Shown here: positions 30,955 to 38,939 of the stretch, piece after piece | How the letters are laid out: the number at the start of each line of letters is the position of its first letter | Numbering within the stretch: the stretch's first letter is position 1 | NCBI RefSeq assembly: GCF_009363055.1 | Contig: NZ_CP045292.1 | Coordinates: forward strand, 1,860,001-1,924,000 | Source: Flavobacterium haoranii | Lineage (GTDB): Bacteria; Bacteroidota; Bacteroidia; Flavobacteriales; Flavobacteriaceae | Reading direction: 5' to 3' | Length of the DNA: 64,000 nucleotides | Position numbers and translations under genes: made by a program | The notes under the pieces: model-generated | Database searches by the model: none | What the model was told of the DNA's origin: nothing | The model's input: the letters and a program-made list of their open reading frames with translations, nothing else

Positions 30955-31029
30955 TGTCATTTCGAGCGGAGTGAGAAATCTCATAAAATTATTTAGATAA
31001 TGTGATTTCTCTTGCTAGTCGAAATGACA
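30955..31029. repeat. REP-like imperfect palindrome
   Basis: The left arm TGTCATTTCGAGCGGAG followed by GAGAAATCTC is answered by a right arm TGATTTCTC and AGTCGAAATGACA. Together they form an imperfect inverted repeat of about 75 bases between polA and sdpR. It resembles GTCA-TTCGAG-type palindromes that I recall from many Flavobacterium genomes. It has no gene and may help end polA transcription. Confidence 0.65.
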
Positions 31030-31093
31030 TAAACAAAACAAAATTTGCAAATTCAAAATAATATTTAGATATTTGTCTAAATATATAATTAAA

Positions 31094-31354
31094 ATGAATA
31101 CGATTTTTAAAGCATTGAACGACGAAACACGAAGGGAAATTCTAGAATTACTTCGTAAAGGTGACATGACTGCTGGCGAAATTGCAGATCATTTTAATAT
31201 TTCTAAACCTAGTATTTCACATCATTTAGATTTGCTCAAACAAGCTGATTTAGTTACAAGCGATAAACAAGGACAATTTATCATCTACTCACTTAATACC
31301 ACTATTGTTGATGATATTTTAAAATGGTTACTAACTCTAAAAAGACAAAAATGA
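31094..31354 (+). CDS. sdpR: ArsR-family repressor, SdpR-like
   Basis: The 86-residue protein is a small winged helix-turn-helix regulator. It begins MNTIFKALNDETRREILELL and contains the recognition region MTAGEIADHFNISKPSISHH, the form typical of autorepressors of the SdpR/YvbA group. No cysteine metal site is present. A TTG seven codons upstream is open, but the ATG fits the family length. Its stop overlaps the start of the SdpI-like gene (ATGA). In Bacillus, SdpR is relieved by SdpI sequestering it at the membrane when the SdpC toxin is bound. The same pairing is seen here but no SdpC. Confidence 0.88.
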   Translation: MNTIFKALNDETRREILELLRKGDMTAGEIADHFNISKPSISHHLDLLKQADLVTSDKQGQFIIYSLNTTIVDDILKWLLTLKRQK

Positions 31355-31992
31355 CAACTTTAAGAAAAGAACTTCCGTACATTCTAATCGCCTTAATTCC
31401 GTTTATTTATTTGGCATTTATTTGGAATCAATTGCCGGAAACAATCCCTATACATTGGAATGGAAAAGGCGAAATAGACGGCTATGGCTCAAAAATAGAT
31501 TTATTAGGAACAGTTTCAATGCTCTCTGGTTTAAGTTATTTTTTAATACTCGTGTTTCCAAAAATTGATCCGAAAGGAAAATTAAATGGCATGGGTTATA
31601 AATTGAATCAAATTCGAATATTATTAACTACTTTTATGTCAGCATTATCAATATATATTATATATAATACTCAACAAGCTGAATCACAACCTACAATTGC
31701 ATTCGCATTAATTGGCTTACTTTTTGCTGGTTTAGGAAATTATTTTAAAACTATTAAACCAAATTATTTTATTGGAATTAAAACCCCTTGGACATTAGAA
31801 AATGAAGAAGTTTGGAAAAAAACACATCTATTTGGTGGTAAATTATGGTTTATTGGCGGTTTGTTAATTTTTATTTTAAGTCTAATAATTCCTGATAATT
31901 ATTCGTTTTATGTATTAATAACTGTAACAGTAATTATATCAATTCTACCAATTATATATTCCTATCTAGAATTTAAAAAATTAAAAGCTTAA
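31351..31992 (+). CDS. sdpI: SdpI-family membrane protein (DUF1648 and SdpI domains)
   Basis: The 213-residue product has about six hydrophobic segments. The DUF1648 signature IWNQLPETIPIHWNGKGEID lies at about residues 21-40, and the SdpI domain contains YFKTIKPNYFIGIKTPWTL followed by WKKTHLFGGKLWFIGG. SdpI proteins act as immunity and signal proteins that capture their cognate repressor. I start at ATG 31351, which overlaps the repressor stop as ATGA and implies translational coupling. The upstream extension of nine codons lies inside the repressor gene. Confidence 0.87.
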   Translation: MTTLRKELPYILIALIPFIYLAFIWNQLPETIPIHWNGKGEIDGYGSKIDLLGTVSMLSGLSYFLILVFPKIDPKGKLNGMGYKLNQIRILLTTFMSALSIYIIYNTQQAESQPTIAFALIGLLFAGLGNYFKTIKPNYFIGIKTPWTLENEEVWKKTHLFGGKLWFIGGLLIFILSLIIPDNYSFYVLITVTVIISILPIIYSYLEFKKLKA

Positions 31993-31995
31993 ATC

Positions 31996-33300
31996 ATGAA
32001 AAAAACTATTTTCCTTTTTTGTCTACTTTTTTCATCAGTAATCTTTTCACAAGAGCGTTTTGAAAAAATCGACGAGTATTTAAACTATCTATATAATAAC
32101 GATAAGTTCATGGGAAGTCTTTGCATTCGTGAAGGCGAAAATGTTGTTTTCAATAAAGCATATGGCTATGCCGATGTTGATAAAAAAATTGAAGCTGATA
32201 GATTAACAAAATATAAAATTGGTTCCATTACAAAAACTTTTACTGCAGTAATGGTTTTACAGTTAATTGAAGAAAAAAAGTTGCGTTTAGAAACTAAACT
32301 TTCAAAATATTTTCCAAAAGTTGCTAAAGCCGATAGTATTTCTATTTCCGATTTATTGTACCAAAGAACCGGAATTCCAGACTATATTAATCATGATAGT
32401 TTAACTCAAGCAGAACTAAATGCTCCAAGTATTAAAGAAGCTATTTATGCTAAAATTGAAAAGCACGAATCGCGTTTTAGTCCAGGAAGTAAATTTGAAT
32501 ATAGTAATTCTAACTATTATTTATTAGGAGGAATTATTGAAAAGGTAACCAAAAAATCATTCTCCGAAAATTTACAAGAAAGAATTGTTAAAAAAGCCGA
32601 TTTAAAAAACACGTATTACAAAACTTCAACTACAGATGCTAGTGTTAAAGAAAGTTATTCGTACACCTTTAATGAAAAATGGGAAGTAACACCAGAATGG
32701 AAAAATGAAACTGCATTTTCTGCGGGAGCCATTATTTCAAATCCTGCCGATTTAACTCGATTCATGAGAAATTTATTTACTGAAAAATTAATTTCAAAAA
32801 AGTCATTAGACATCATGACCGATTTAAAAGATGGTTATGGTGCCGGATTACTACAAGCTCCTTTTGGTGATAGAAAATTTTACACCCATACAGGAGGAAT
32901 CGAAAACTTTAGATCAGTTGTAGGATATAATGTTTCAGAAAATCTAGGTATTGGTTTAATTGTGAATGGAGATAATTATAATAGAAATGATATTATGATT
33001 GGCGTATTAAGCATTTATTACAAACTACCATTTCCTTTTCCAAGTTTTGAAAAACTTGACAGCGAATTAATTACTAAATACACTGGAACTTATGCTTCTG
33101 CTGAAATACCTATTAAATTAACAATTTTTGAAAAAAATGGAGACTTAATGGCTCAAGGAACAAATCAACCTGTATTTCCATTAACACTTAAAGACAAAAA
33201 AACATTTATCTTTGCTACAGCTGGAATTGAAATAGATTTTGAAGAAAATAGTTTGATTCTTAAACAAGGCGGAATGAAAATTAATTTTTCTAAAGAATAA
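31996..33300 (+). CDS. Exported serine hydrolase, beta-lactamase class C family
   Basis: The 434-residue product has a signal peptide (IFLFCLLFSSVIFSQE) and a serine-hydrolase domain with the three family motifs: S77-I-T-K80 (catalytic serine and lysine), Y169-S-N171 and H298-TGG. A C-terminal domain from about residue 345 (ELITKYTGTYASAEIPIKLT) resembles the beta-strand tail seen in many such hydrolases. Members include DD-peptidases and esterases; true beta-lactamase activity cannot be claimed. It starts three bases after the SdpI gene and shares one base with the next gene, so the four genes form one operon. Confidence 0.9.
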   Translation: MKKTIFLFCLLFSSVIFSQERFEKIDEYLNYLYNNDKFMGSLCIREGENVVFNKAYGYADVDKKIEADRLTKYKIGSITKTFTAVMVLQLIEEKKLRLETKLSKYFPKVAKADSISISDLLYQRTGIPDYINHDSLTQAELNAPSIKEAIYAKIEKHESRFSPGSKFEYSNSNYYLLGGIIEKVTKKSFSENLQERIVKKADLKNTYYKTSTTDASVKESYSYTFNEKWEVTPEWKNETAFSAGAIISNPADLTRFMRNLFTEKLISKKSLDIMTDLKDGYGAGLLQAPFGDRKFYTHTGGIENFRSVVGYNVSENLGIGLIVNGDNYNRNDIMIGVLSIYYKLPFPFPSFEKLDSELITKYTGTYASAEIPIKLTIFEKNGDLMAQGTNQPVFPLTLKDKKTFIFATAGIEIDFEENSLILKQGGMKINFSKE

Positions 33301-34043
33301 TGCAAAGTAGTACAACAGAAATTACTCCTCCTATAATTACAAAAATTAAAAAGATAACTAACAGTCAATATCTTGATGTAGTAGGAGTAATTCTCGTTGT
33401 TTCAGTCTCAATATATTTAGAATACTACAAAACCACTTATAGTTTTTCATTCAACAACAAAAACTATATTTTCTTTTTAGGATATTTCTCTATTTTAAAT
33501 ACTTGTTTTTCCATGATGGCTACACGATTAGTAACCAAAAAAAACAACTTTGGTAACCTAATTGGAACTTTAAATACATCTTTGAGTGGAACTATAGATT
33601 ATTTATTGGGAAACATTGGAGCAATTTTAACCTATCCGGTTTCCTTCTTTGGTAATTTTATCGCTTACCGTATTTGGAAAAAAAAGAAAAAACTAAATAG
33701 TATCGACTTTATTTTCTTTAGAAATATTGGATTAGGTCTTTTATTATCCTTGCTGTTAAATTATATTGCCTTTACTTCTTTTTCAAATCAAGCAATAGAT
33801 TGGAAATTATTTTTTGCCATCGCTATTCCTGCTGGAATAAGTTTTGGCGGAACCTTTAATCTAGGAAGAATGTATCCAGACAATTGGATCAACTGGCAAG
33901 TCTATAACCTATTTAAAATTGTACAAAACTTAATGCTCATGAACATCGCTAACACAGTTAAATATGTCTTTTATTTAATCAATGCAGCATTAGGTTTAAT
34001 AACTTGGAAACACGATTTTAAAGTCACTCAAAAAAATATTTAA
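33300..34043 (+). CDS. Polytopic membrane protein, possibly PnuC-like vitamin transporter
   Basis: The 247-residue protein has about seven hydrophobic segments. The segment pattern NFGNLIGTLNTSLSGTIDYL, then YPVSFFGNFIAYRIWKKKKK and a C-terminal NWINWQVYNLFKIVQN ending LGLITWK, recalls PnuC transporters of nicotinamide riboside and related vitamins. There the aromatic and Asn residues line the substrate site. The match is by general shape, so the substrate is uncertain. Its ATG overlaps the hydrolase stop by one base (TAATG), which indicates co-translation with the preceding genes. No terminator is obvious before the rplM promoter. Confidence 0.6.
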   Translation: MQSSTTEITPPIITKIKKITNSQYLDVVGVILVVSVSIYLEYYKTTYSFSFNNKNYIFFLGYFSILNTCFSMMATRLVTKKNNFGNLIGTLNTSLSGTIDYLLGNIGAILTYPVSFFGNFIAYRIWKKKKKLNSIDFIFFRNIGLGLLLSLLLNYIAFTSFSNQAIDWKLFFAIAIPAGISFGGTFNLGRMYPDNWINWQVYNLFKIVQNLMLMNIANTVKYVFYLINAALGLITWKHDFKVTQKNI

Positions 34044-34052
34044 AAAAATAGG

Positions 34053-34083
34053 TTTGTATAATTAATAATAAATTGTACTTTTG
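34053..34083 (+). promoter_or_regulatory. Promoter of the rplM-rpsI ribosomal operon
   Basis: TTTG at 34053-34056, 19 bases of spacing and TACTTTTG at 34076-34083 give a consensus Bacteroidota promoter. The leader before the GTG start at 34129 is about 40 bases and contains a small TCCC/GGGA hairpin. Confidence 0.75.
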
Positions 34084-34128
34084 CACTCCCTTAATTGGGA
34101 ATGGAATGTTTAATTTAAATTAATTATT

Positions 34129-34584
34129 GTGAACACATTAAGCTACAAAACAGTATCGGCTAACAAAGCTACTGCAGACAAACAGTGGATTGTTGTAGAC
34201 GCTGAAGGGCATAATTTGGGTCGCTTTGCTTCAAAAGTAGCCATGCTATTAAGAGGTAAGTACAAGCCAAATTATACACCGCACGTTGATTGTGGAGATA
34301 ACGTAATTGTTATCAACGCAGAAAAAATCAACCTTACTGGTAACAAATTAGACGACAAAACTTACGTTCGTCATACAGGTTACCCAGGAGGGCAAAGAAG
34401 TTTAACTGCTAGAGTACAACAGCAAAAAAATCCAGCTGTTATAGTAGAGAAAGCTGTAAAAGGAATGTTACCTAAAAACAAATTAGGTGCTGAATTATTC
34501 CGCAATTTAAATGTATACGTAGGTGCAGAGCACAAGCATGAGGCTCAAAAACCTAAAATGGTAAACTTAAACGATCTTAAGTAA
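34129..34584 (+). CDS. rplM: 50S ribosomal protein L13
   Basis: The 151-residue product is full-length L13. It begins [19 protein letters not shown] and contains the signature region [22 protein letters not shown], then [13 protein letters not shown] and [20 protein letters not shown]. The start is GTG at 34129; no ATG is available at the proper place and the N-terminus fits homologues. Its stop overlaps the rpsI start by one base (TAATG), the usual L13-S9 coupling. Confidence 0.97.
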   Translation: MNTLSYKTVSANKATADKQWIVVDAEGHNLGRFASKVAMLLRGKYKPNYTPHVDCGDNVIVINAEKINLTGNKLDDKTYVRHTGYPGGQRSLTARVQQQKNPAVIVEKAVKGMLPKNKLGAELFRNLNVYVGAEHKHEAQKPKMVNLNDLK

Positions 34585-34970
34585 TGGGAGTTATTCACAA
34601 AATCGGTAGAAGAAAATGTGCTGTTGCGCGTGTTTATCTAACTGAAGGTACAGGAAAAATCACTGTAAACAAAAGAGAATTTGCTAACTACTTCCCTACA
34701 CCAACATTACAGTACAAAGTAATGCAACCTTTAGCTATGACTGAAAATGCAGAAAACTTTGACGTTAAAATTAATGTTTATGGTGGTGGTTCAACTGGTC
34801 AAGCTGAAGCTGTACGTATGGCTATTGCTAGAGCTATGTGTGAAGTAGATGCTGAAAACAGATTAGTTTTAAAACCAGAAGGATTACTAACAAGAGATCC
34901 TAGAATGGTAGAACGTAAGAAATTTGGTCAGAAGAAAGCACGTAAGAGATTCCAATTCTCTAAACGTTAA
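34584..34970 (+). CDS. rpsI: 30S ribosomal protein S9
   Basis: The 128-residue product is complete S9. It has the N-terminal [20 protein letters not shown], the [19 protein letters not shown] helix region and the basic C-terminal tail ending [12 protein letters not shown] that reaches toward P-site tRNA. It is translationally coupled to rplM by a one-base overlap. A 171-base untranslated interval follows before rpsB. Confidence 0.97.
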   Translation: MGVIHKIGRRKCAVARVYLTEGTGKITVNKREFANYFPTPTLQYKVMQPLAMTENAENFDVKINVYGGGSTGQAEAVRMAIARAMCEVDAENRLVLKPEGLLTRDPRMVERKKFGQKKARKRFQFSKR

Positions 34971-35141
34971 TCTTATCCAATTCGTTCATTTATTTTTATT
35001 AAAATTAGAAACAAAGTTGCCCGGATTTTCTTTTTATAAAAGAAATTTAGTTTAGCATCTAAATGAAGCCTAAAGTTTAAAGCAAACTGCTTAAAACGAA
35101 CGGAACATTGCTAATCAACGGAACGTAAACTATTTAAAAAA
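34971..35141 (+). promoter_or_regulatory. Untranslated interval before rpsB, possible ribosomal-protein leader
   Basis: No gene fits in this 171-base interval. It holds an A/T hairpin (TTTCTTTT with AAAAGAAA at about 35030-35048), an imperfect hairpin around GTTTAAAGCA/TGCTTAAA, and a direct repeat AACGGAAC at 35099-35106 and 35117-35124, just before rpsB. Many bacteria regulate rpsB through a structured leader, so this may be one. No known class was recognised. Confidence 0.35.
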
Positions 35142-35891
35142 ATGGCAAACAAAATAGACGTTAAAGAATTATTGGAAGCAGGTGTTCACTTTGGACACAT
35201 GACTCGTAAGTGGGATCCAAACATGGCTCCTTACATTTATATGGAGCGTAATGGTATTCATATCATTAACCTATATAAAACTGCAGCTAAAATTGAAGAA
35301 GCTAACGAAGCTTTAAAGAAAATTGCTGCATCTGGTAGAAAAGTATTATTCGTTGCTACCAAAAAACAAGCTAAAGACATCGTTGCTGAAAAAGCTGCTG
35401 CTTGTAACATGCCTTACATCACTGAAAGATGGCCAGGTGGTATGTTAACTAACTTCGTTACTATCCGTAAAGCTGTTAAAAAAATGGCTTCTATCGATAG
35501 AATGAAAAAAGACGGTACTTTCGATACTTTATCTAAAAAAGAGAAATTACAAATTGAGCGTTTAAGAGCTAAGTTAGAGAAAAACTTAGGTTCAATTGCT
35601 GATATGACAAGATTACCAGCAGCTTTATTTGTAGTTGACGTAAAAGCAGAACATATCGCTGTTAAAGAAGCTCAAAAATTAAACATTCCAGTGTTCGCAA
35701 TGGTAGATACGAATTCAGATCCTCGTCCGATCGATTTCGTAATTCCTGCAAATGATGACGCTTCTAAATCAATCGATAAAGTGCTTTCATTAGTTTCTTC
35801 TGCAATTGTTGACGGTTTATCTGACAGAAAAGCAGAAAAAGAGGATACGAAAGAAACTGAAGCTAAAACAGAAGCTACAGCTAACGAATAA
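35142..35891 (+). CDS. rpsB: 30S ribosomal protein S2
   Basis: The 249-residue product is complete S2: LLEAGVHFGHMTRKWDPNM, IHIINLYKTAAKIEEA, the RWPGGMLTNFVTI signature and NIPVFAMVDTNSDPRPIDFV. The C-terminus is an acidic, lysine-rich tail (KAEKEDTKETEAKTEA), common in Bacteroidota S2. The gene order rplM-rpsI-rpsB-tsf is conserved in the phylum. A long inverted repeat separates it from tsf. Confidence 0.97.
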   Translation: MANKIDVKELLEAGVHFGHMTRKWDPNMAPYIYMERNGIHIINLYKTAAKIEEANEALKKIAASGRKVLFVATKKQAKDIVAEKAAACNMPYITERWPGGMLTNFVTIRKAVKKMASIDRMKKDGTFDTLSKKEKLQIERLRAKLEKNLGSIADMTRLPAALFVVDVKAEHIAVKEAQKLNIPVFAMVDTNSDPRPIDFVIPANDDASKSIDKVLSLVSSAIVDGLSDRKAEKEDTKETEAKTEATANE

Positions 35892-35901
35892 ATAATATTT
35901 T

Positions 35902-35997
35902 AATTCCAAAAACAAACTCCAAATTCCAAAAAAGCTTATTTGAAACAAAAGTTGATAATAATTTAAAATTGGAATTTGGTTTTTGAGTTTTGGAATT
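35902..35997. repeat. Long imperfect inverted repeat between rpsB and tsf
   Basis: The left arm at 35902-35929 (AATTCCAAAAACAAACTCC, then AAATTCCAA) is nearly the reverse complement of the right arm at 35969-35997 (TTGGAATTTGG, then GAGTTTTGGAATT). About 39 bases lie between. It could fold into a long A/U-rich hairpin in the rpsB-tsf mRNA. It has no coding potential. Confidence 0.7.
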
Positions 35998-36023
35998 TTT
36001 AATTTTAAAAAAAATAAAAAATC

Positions 36024-36844
36024 ATGGCAAATATTACTGCTGCAGACGTAAATAAATTAAGAACTATCACTGGTGCTGGAATGATGGATTGCAAGAAAGC
36101 ATTAGTGGAAGCAGAAGGAGATTTCGATTTAGCGATTGAAAACTTAAGAAAAAAGGTCAAAAAGTTGCTGCTAACCGTTCAGATAGAGAATCTACTGAAG
36201 GAGCTGCTGTTGCTGTTATCAATGCTGACAACACTGCTGGAGTTGCAATCACTTTAAACTGTGAGACTGACTTCGTAGGTAAAAACGAATCTTTCGTAAA
36301 ATTAGCTAACGATTTAGCTAACCAAGCATTAAACTATGCTACTAAAGAAGAATTATTAGCTTCTGATTTCAACGGAATCACTGTAGCTGAGAAATTAATT
36401 GAGCAAACTGGAGTAATTGGTGAGAAAATCGAAATTGGTGCTTTCGAAAGATTAGAAGGTGCTTTTGTAGGTTCTTACATCCACGCTGGTAAAATTGCTA
36501 CTTTAGTTGCCTTATCTGCAAACGTTGCTGGTGCTGAAGAAGCTGCTAAAAATGTAGCTATGCAAGCAGCTGCTATGAACCCAATAGCTTTAAACGAAGC
36601 TGGTGTTGATGCTGCTATCATTGAAAAAGAAATCGAAATTGCAAAAGAACAATTAAGAGCTGAAGGAAAACCAGAAGCAATGTTAGATAACATTTCTAAA
36701 GGTAAAATTCAACGTTTCTACAAAGACAACACTTTAGTAAACCAAGATTATATTAAAGATGGTTCTATGAGTGTTGCTGCTTATGTTAAAACTGTTGACG
36801 GTGGCTTAACTGTTACTGGTTTCAAAAGAGTTGCTTTAGGATAA
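36024..36844 (+). CDS. tsf: Elongation factor Ts, one frameshift
   Basis: EF-Ts exchanges GDP for GTP on EF-Tu. The N-terminus has the UBA-like domain ([20 protein letters not shown], then [19 protein letters not shown]), followed by the EF-Tu-binding core ([41 protein letters not shown]). The frame breaks in the A6 run at 36149-36154; one more A gives [20 protein letters not shown] and an open frame of 273 residues. The gene is essential, so a base missed in sequencing is far likelier than a real mutation. It ends the ribosomal cluster and has a strong terminator. Confidence 0.95.
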
Positions 36845-36864
36845 TTTTTCCCAAAAGACATCAT

Positions 36865-36894
36865 AAAAAAAGCCAGCTAAAAGCTGGCTTTTTT
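36865..36894. terminator. Intrinsic terminator after tsf
   Basis: A perfect stem AAAAAAGCCAGCT with AGCTGGCTTTTTT and a three-base loop lies about 20 bases after tsf. Because of the A and T tracts on both sides it can also serve the convergent gene ending at 36893. Confidence 0.9.
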
Positions 36895-38608
36895 ATTGTT
36901 TCAAAATTTTCAATAGTTTATTCTCACTTTTAAGTTTTAACAAGTAACATCCTTTTGAAAGTTCTTGTATGTTTATCGAATTTTCATTCACTGATAAACT
37001 GCCAATTTTTACTAATTGACCTGTTACATTATATAGTTCATATTTTGTGTTTTCAGTAACAGATACAGTTATAAATTCATTAGCAGGATTAGGATATATT
37101 CTTATTTGACTCTCATCAAAACTTTCATTGCTTAATGGTGTACAAGCTTGTGTAGAAAACTTTGCTAAGAAAAAATCGCTTGGACCACCTTCATTTGTGG
37201 AAACATTATTGTTCATGTCATAAATATAATGACCAAAACCACCTCCAACAATATAATCACCTGATGCATCAACAGCAATTGCATTACCAAAATCAGTACT
37301 TCCCACATCGCTATTAATTTTATTTAAACTCAAACAATTTCCCGTTGTACTATCAAAACGAGCAAATAAAACGTCTTGACCTTCATTTGTATTTGTAATA
37401 TTAATAGTTTGTGAACCCCAAGTAAAATTAGTACCAAAACCCCATCCCGTATATGCAATCTCACCACCATTATATTTTATTGCTCCAAAGTCATTTGCAT
37501 TTGTATTTGATTTTGTTGCCCATATATAATTTGTGCCAGTTGAATTTATTTTCATAATATATGGATAACTACCACCTGCAGAATTGCTATACCCTAATAT
37601 ACTGTCGTAATTAAAAGGTGCAATTCGTCCACTTAAGTATATGTTATTTGAAGAATCAAAATCTACACCATAAAACCGCATAGCGCTTGCTGTAGAATTA
37701 GTATTTTCAATTTTCCATTGATACTGCCCCAAATTATCATAACAAATTAATGCCGCAGAATTAACTATTGACAGACCATTAATCGAAAAAGTCCCTCCAG
37801 AATTAACTTTTCTATAAGTCATATAAAAATATCCATTATATGGGTTTCTATAATAATTTGCTACAACTGGATAATTATTTTGAACAGTTCCTAATTGTAT
37901 TGCTTCCATAAAAGTTCCATCTGGATAATATTTTAATACATAAGGAGTCTCTGGATCTGGATTACTATTTGTAAAAGCTCCATCTGCATAAATGCCTGGT
38001 GGCAACCAGACTGACCAATAAATGATATCATTATGTATTTCAACATTATAACTGGCTGTATAAGCTCCAGCTAGAGAGGGAGTTGTGGGCAACTGCGGAC
38101 GTTTTACATATTGTATAATTCCATTAGTATCAAATTTAGCTAAGAAAATTAATGTACAAGCAGAATCTGTATTAATAAACTCGTATTCATCATCTATTCT
38201 TGCATAATAAAAATTTCCTGCTCCACCACCATTACAAGTGGCAACATTTCCCGCTACATAAACATTATCTTGGCTGTCTACCTGAACAGCATTAATATTT
38301 TCAGTACCATTACCACCTATAATTTTACTCCACCTATAAGTACCATTGCAACTAAAACTAGCCAATACTACATCACTAGGAGTTGAATAGCCGTAGGTAG
38401 CTTTAGAGTTACCGTCTATTTCAACATCACTTCCTCTAACTCTAGATAATATATAAATATTATTTTGACTATCCGTAACCATACTATACACTTGCTCTTG
38501 TGTATATGTATCGGCCGTTCCTGTTCCGCCTCCTTCTTTGATCCATTGCCAATCTTGTGCTCTAGAAAAAGTACCTATCAATAAAAATAGTAGTAGTTTT
38601 ATTTTCAT
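36893..38608 (-). CDS. Secreted protein with repeated beta-propeller-like units and T9SS type A sorting domain
   Basis: The 571-residue product has a signal peptide (MKIKLLLFLLIGTFSRAQ). The body is a series of similar units with phrases such as VQVDSQDNVYVAGN, VDFDSSNNIYLSGR and AIAVDASGDYIVGGGF, the style of SBBP-type beta-propeller repeats. The last 70 residues (RIYPNPANEFITVSV, then YELYNVTGQLVKIG and ending LKLKSENKLLKILKQ) are a type A C-terminal domain for secretion by T9SS. It is probably surface-attached or released. No enzyme motif is visible and the ligand is unknown. It is a single gene, convergent with tsf. Confidence 0.85.
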   Translation of the reverse strand: MKIKLLLFLLIGTFSRAQDWQWIKEGGGTGTADTYTQEQVYSMVTDSQNNIYILSRVRGSDVEIDGNSKATYGYSTPSDVVLASFSCNGTYRWSKIIGGNGTENINAVQVDSQDNVYVAGNVATCNGGGAGNFYYARIDDEYEFINTDSACTLIFLAKFDTNGIIQYVKRPQLPTTPSLAGAYTASYNVEIHNDIIYWSVWLPPGIYADGAFTNSNPDPETPYVLKYYPDGTFMEAIQLGTVQNNYPVVANYYRNPYNGYFYMTYRKVNSGGTFSINGLSIVNSAALICYDNLGQYQWKIENTNSTASAMRFYGVDFDSSNNIYLSGRIAPFNYDSILGYSNSAGGSYPYIMKINSTGTNYIWATKSNTNANDFGAIKYNGGEIAYTGWGFGTNFTWGSQTINITNTNEGQDVLFARFDSTTGNCLSLNKINSDVGSTDFGNAIAVDASGDYIVGGGFGHYIYDMNNNVSTNEGGPSDFFLAKFSTQACTPLSNESFDESQIRIYPNPANEFITVSVTENTKYELYNVTGQLVKIGSLSVNENSINIQELSKGCYLLKLKSENKLLKILKQ

Positions 38609-38673
38609 AACGTTTTATAAGTTTTACTAAGATACTTTTTTTAGAATTGGTTGCGTAAAAACTTAACTAATTT

Positions 38674-38837
38674 GTTCTCAATACGCTTCGCTATTAGAAC
38701 TGACGGAACAAAATGTTACTTTTCTCGAACTGCATATTTAAAACTGAAATCCGTCACTTCGAGTAAATTTTGAAAAAATTGTATCAAGAAGTCGCGAAAA
38801 AATAGTTCTCGATACGCTTCGCTACTCGAACTGACGA
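38674..38837. repeat. Two copies of a 33-base REP-like repeat with a degenerate inverted copy between
   Basis: Copy 1 (38674-38706) and copy 2 (38805-38837) share GTTCTC, then ATACGCTTCGCTA, then GAACTGACG, and differ at four positions. The segment beginning CGTCACTTCGAGT at about 38754 resembles the reverse complement of the same unit. The family resembles the GTCA-TTCGAG elements at 30955 and 63497. Confidence 0.75.
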
Positions 38838-38873
38838 TATGGAGTATTACTTTTTCTGAAACTGACGAAAACA

Positions 38874-38900
38874 AAAAATCCCGCCAAAAGCGGGATTTTT
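38874..38900 (-). terminator. Intrinsic terminator of the aldehyde dehydrogenase gene
   Basis: An 11-base stem (AAAAATCCCGC with GCGGGATTTTT, loop CAAAA) with T tracts on both strands lies 40 bases beyond the minus-strand stop codon at 38940. Confidence 0.87.
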
Positions 38901-38939
38901 TCTATTCTCTATATTCTATTTTCTTTTATCTAAAAGAAA

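Larger units (their letters stand above)
38609..38939. other. Gene-free interval with repeats and a terminator
   Basis: This 331-base stretch has no supported gene. It contains two direct copies of a 33-base repeat (38674-38706 and 38805-38837), a partly degraded inverted copy between them near 38754-38798, and the terminator of the aldehyde dehydrogenase gene at 38874-38900. No promoter of the consensus type was found for the gene starting at 38608. Confidence 0.7.

Noticed and set aside
2751..36257. Programmed ribosomal frameshifting in queG, infB or tsf
   Set aside because: No slippery site with a downstream structure is shared by these genes. The breaks follow homopolymers in eight unrelated genes, and full-length products need the opposite of a regulated early stop.
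38674..38837. CRISPR array
   Set aside because: Only two direct copies about 100 bases apart, partly palindromic with an inverted copy between, and no cas genes. REP-like repeats fit better.
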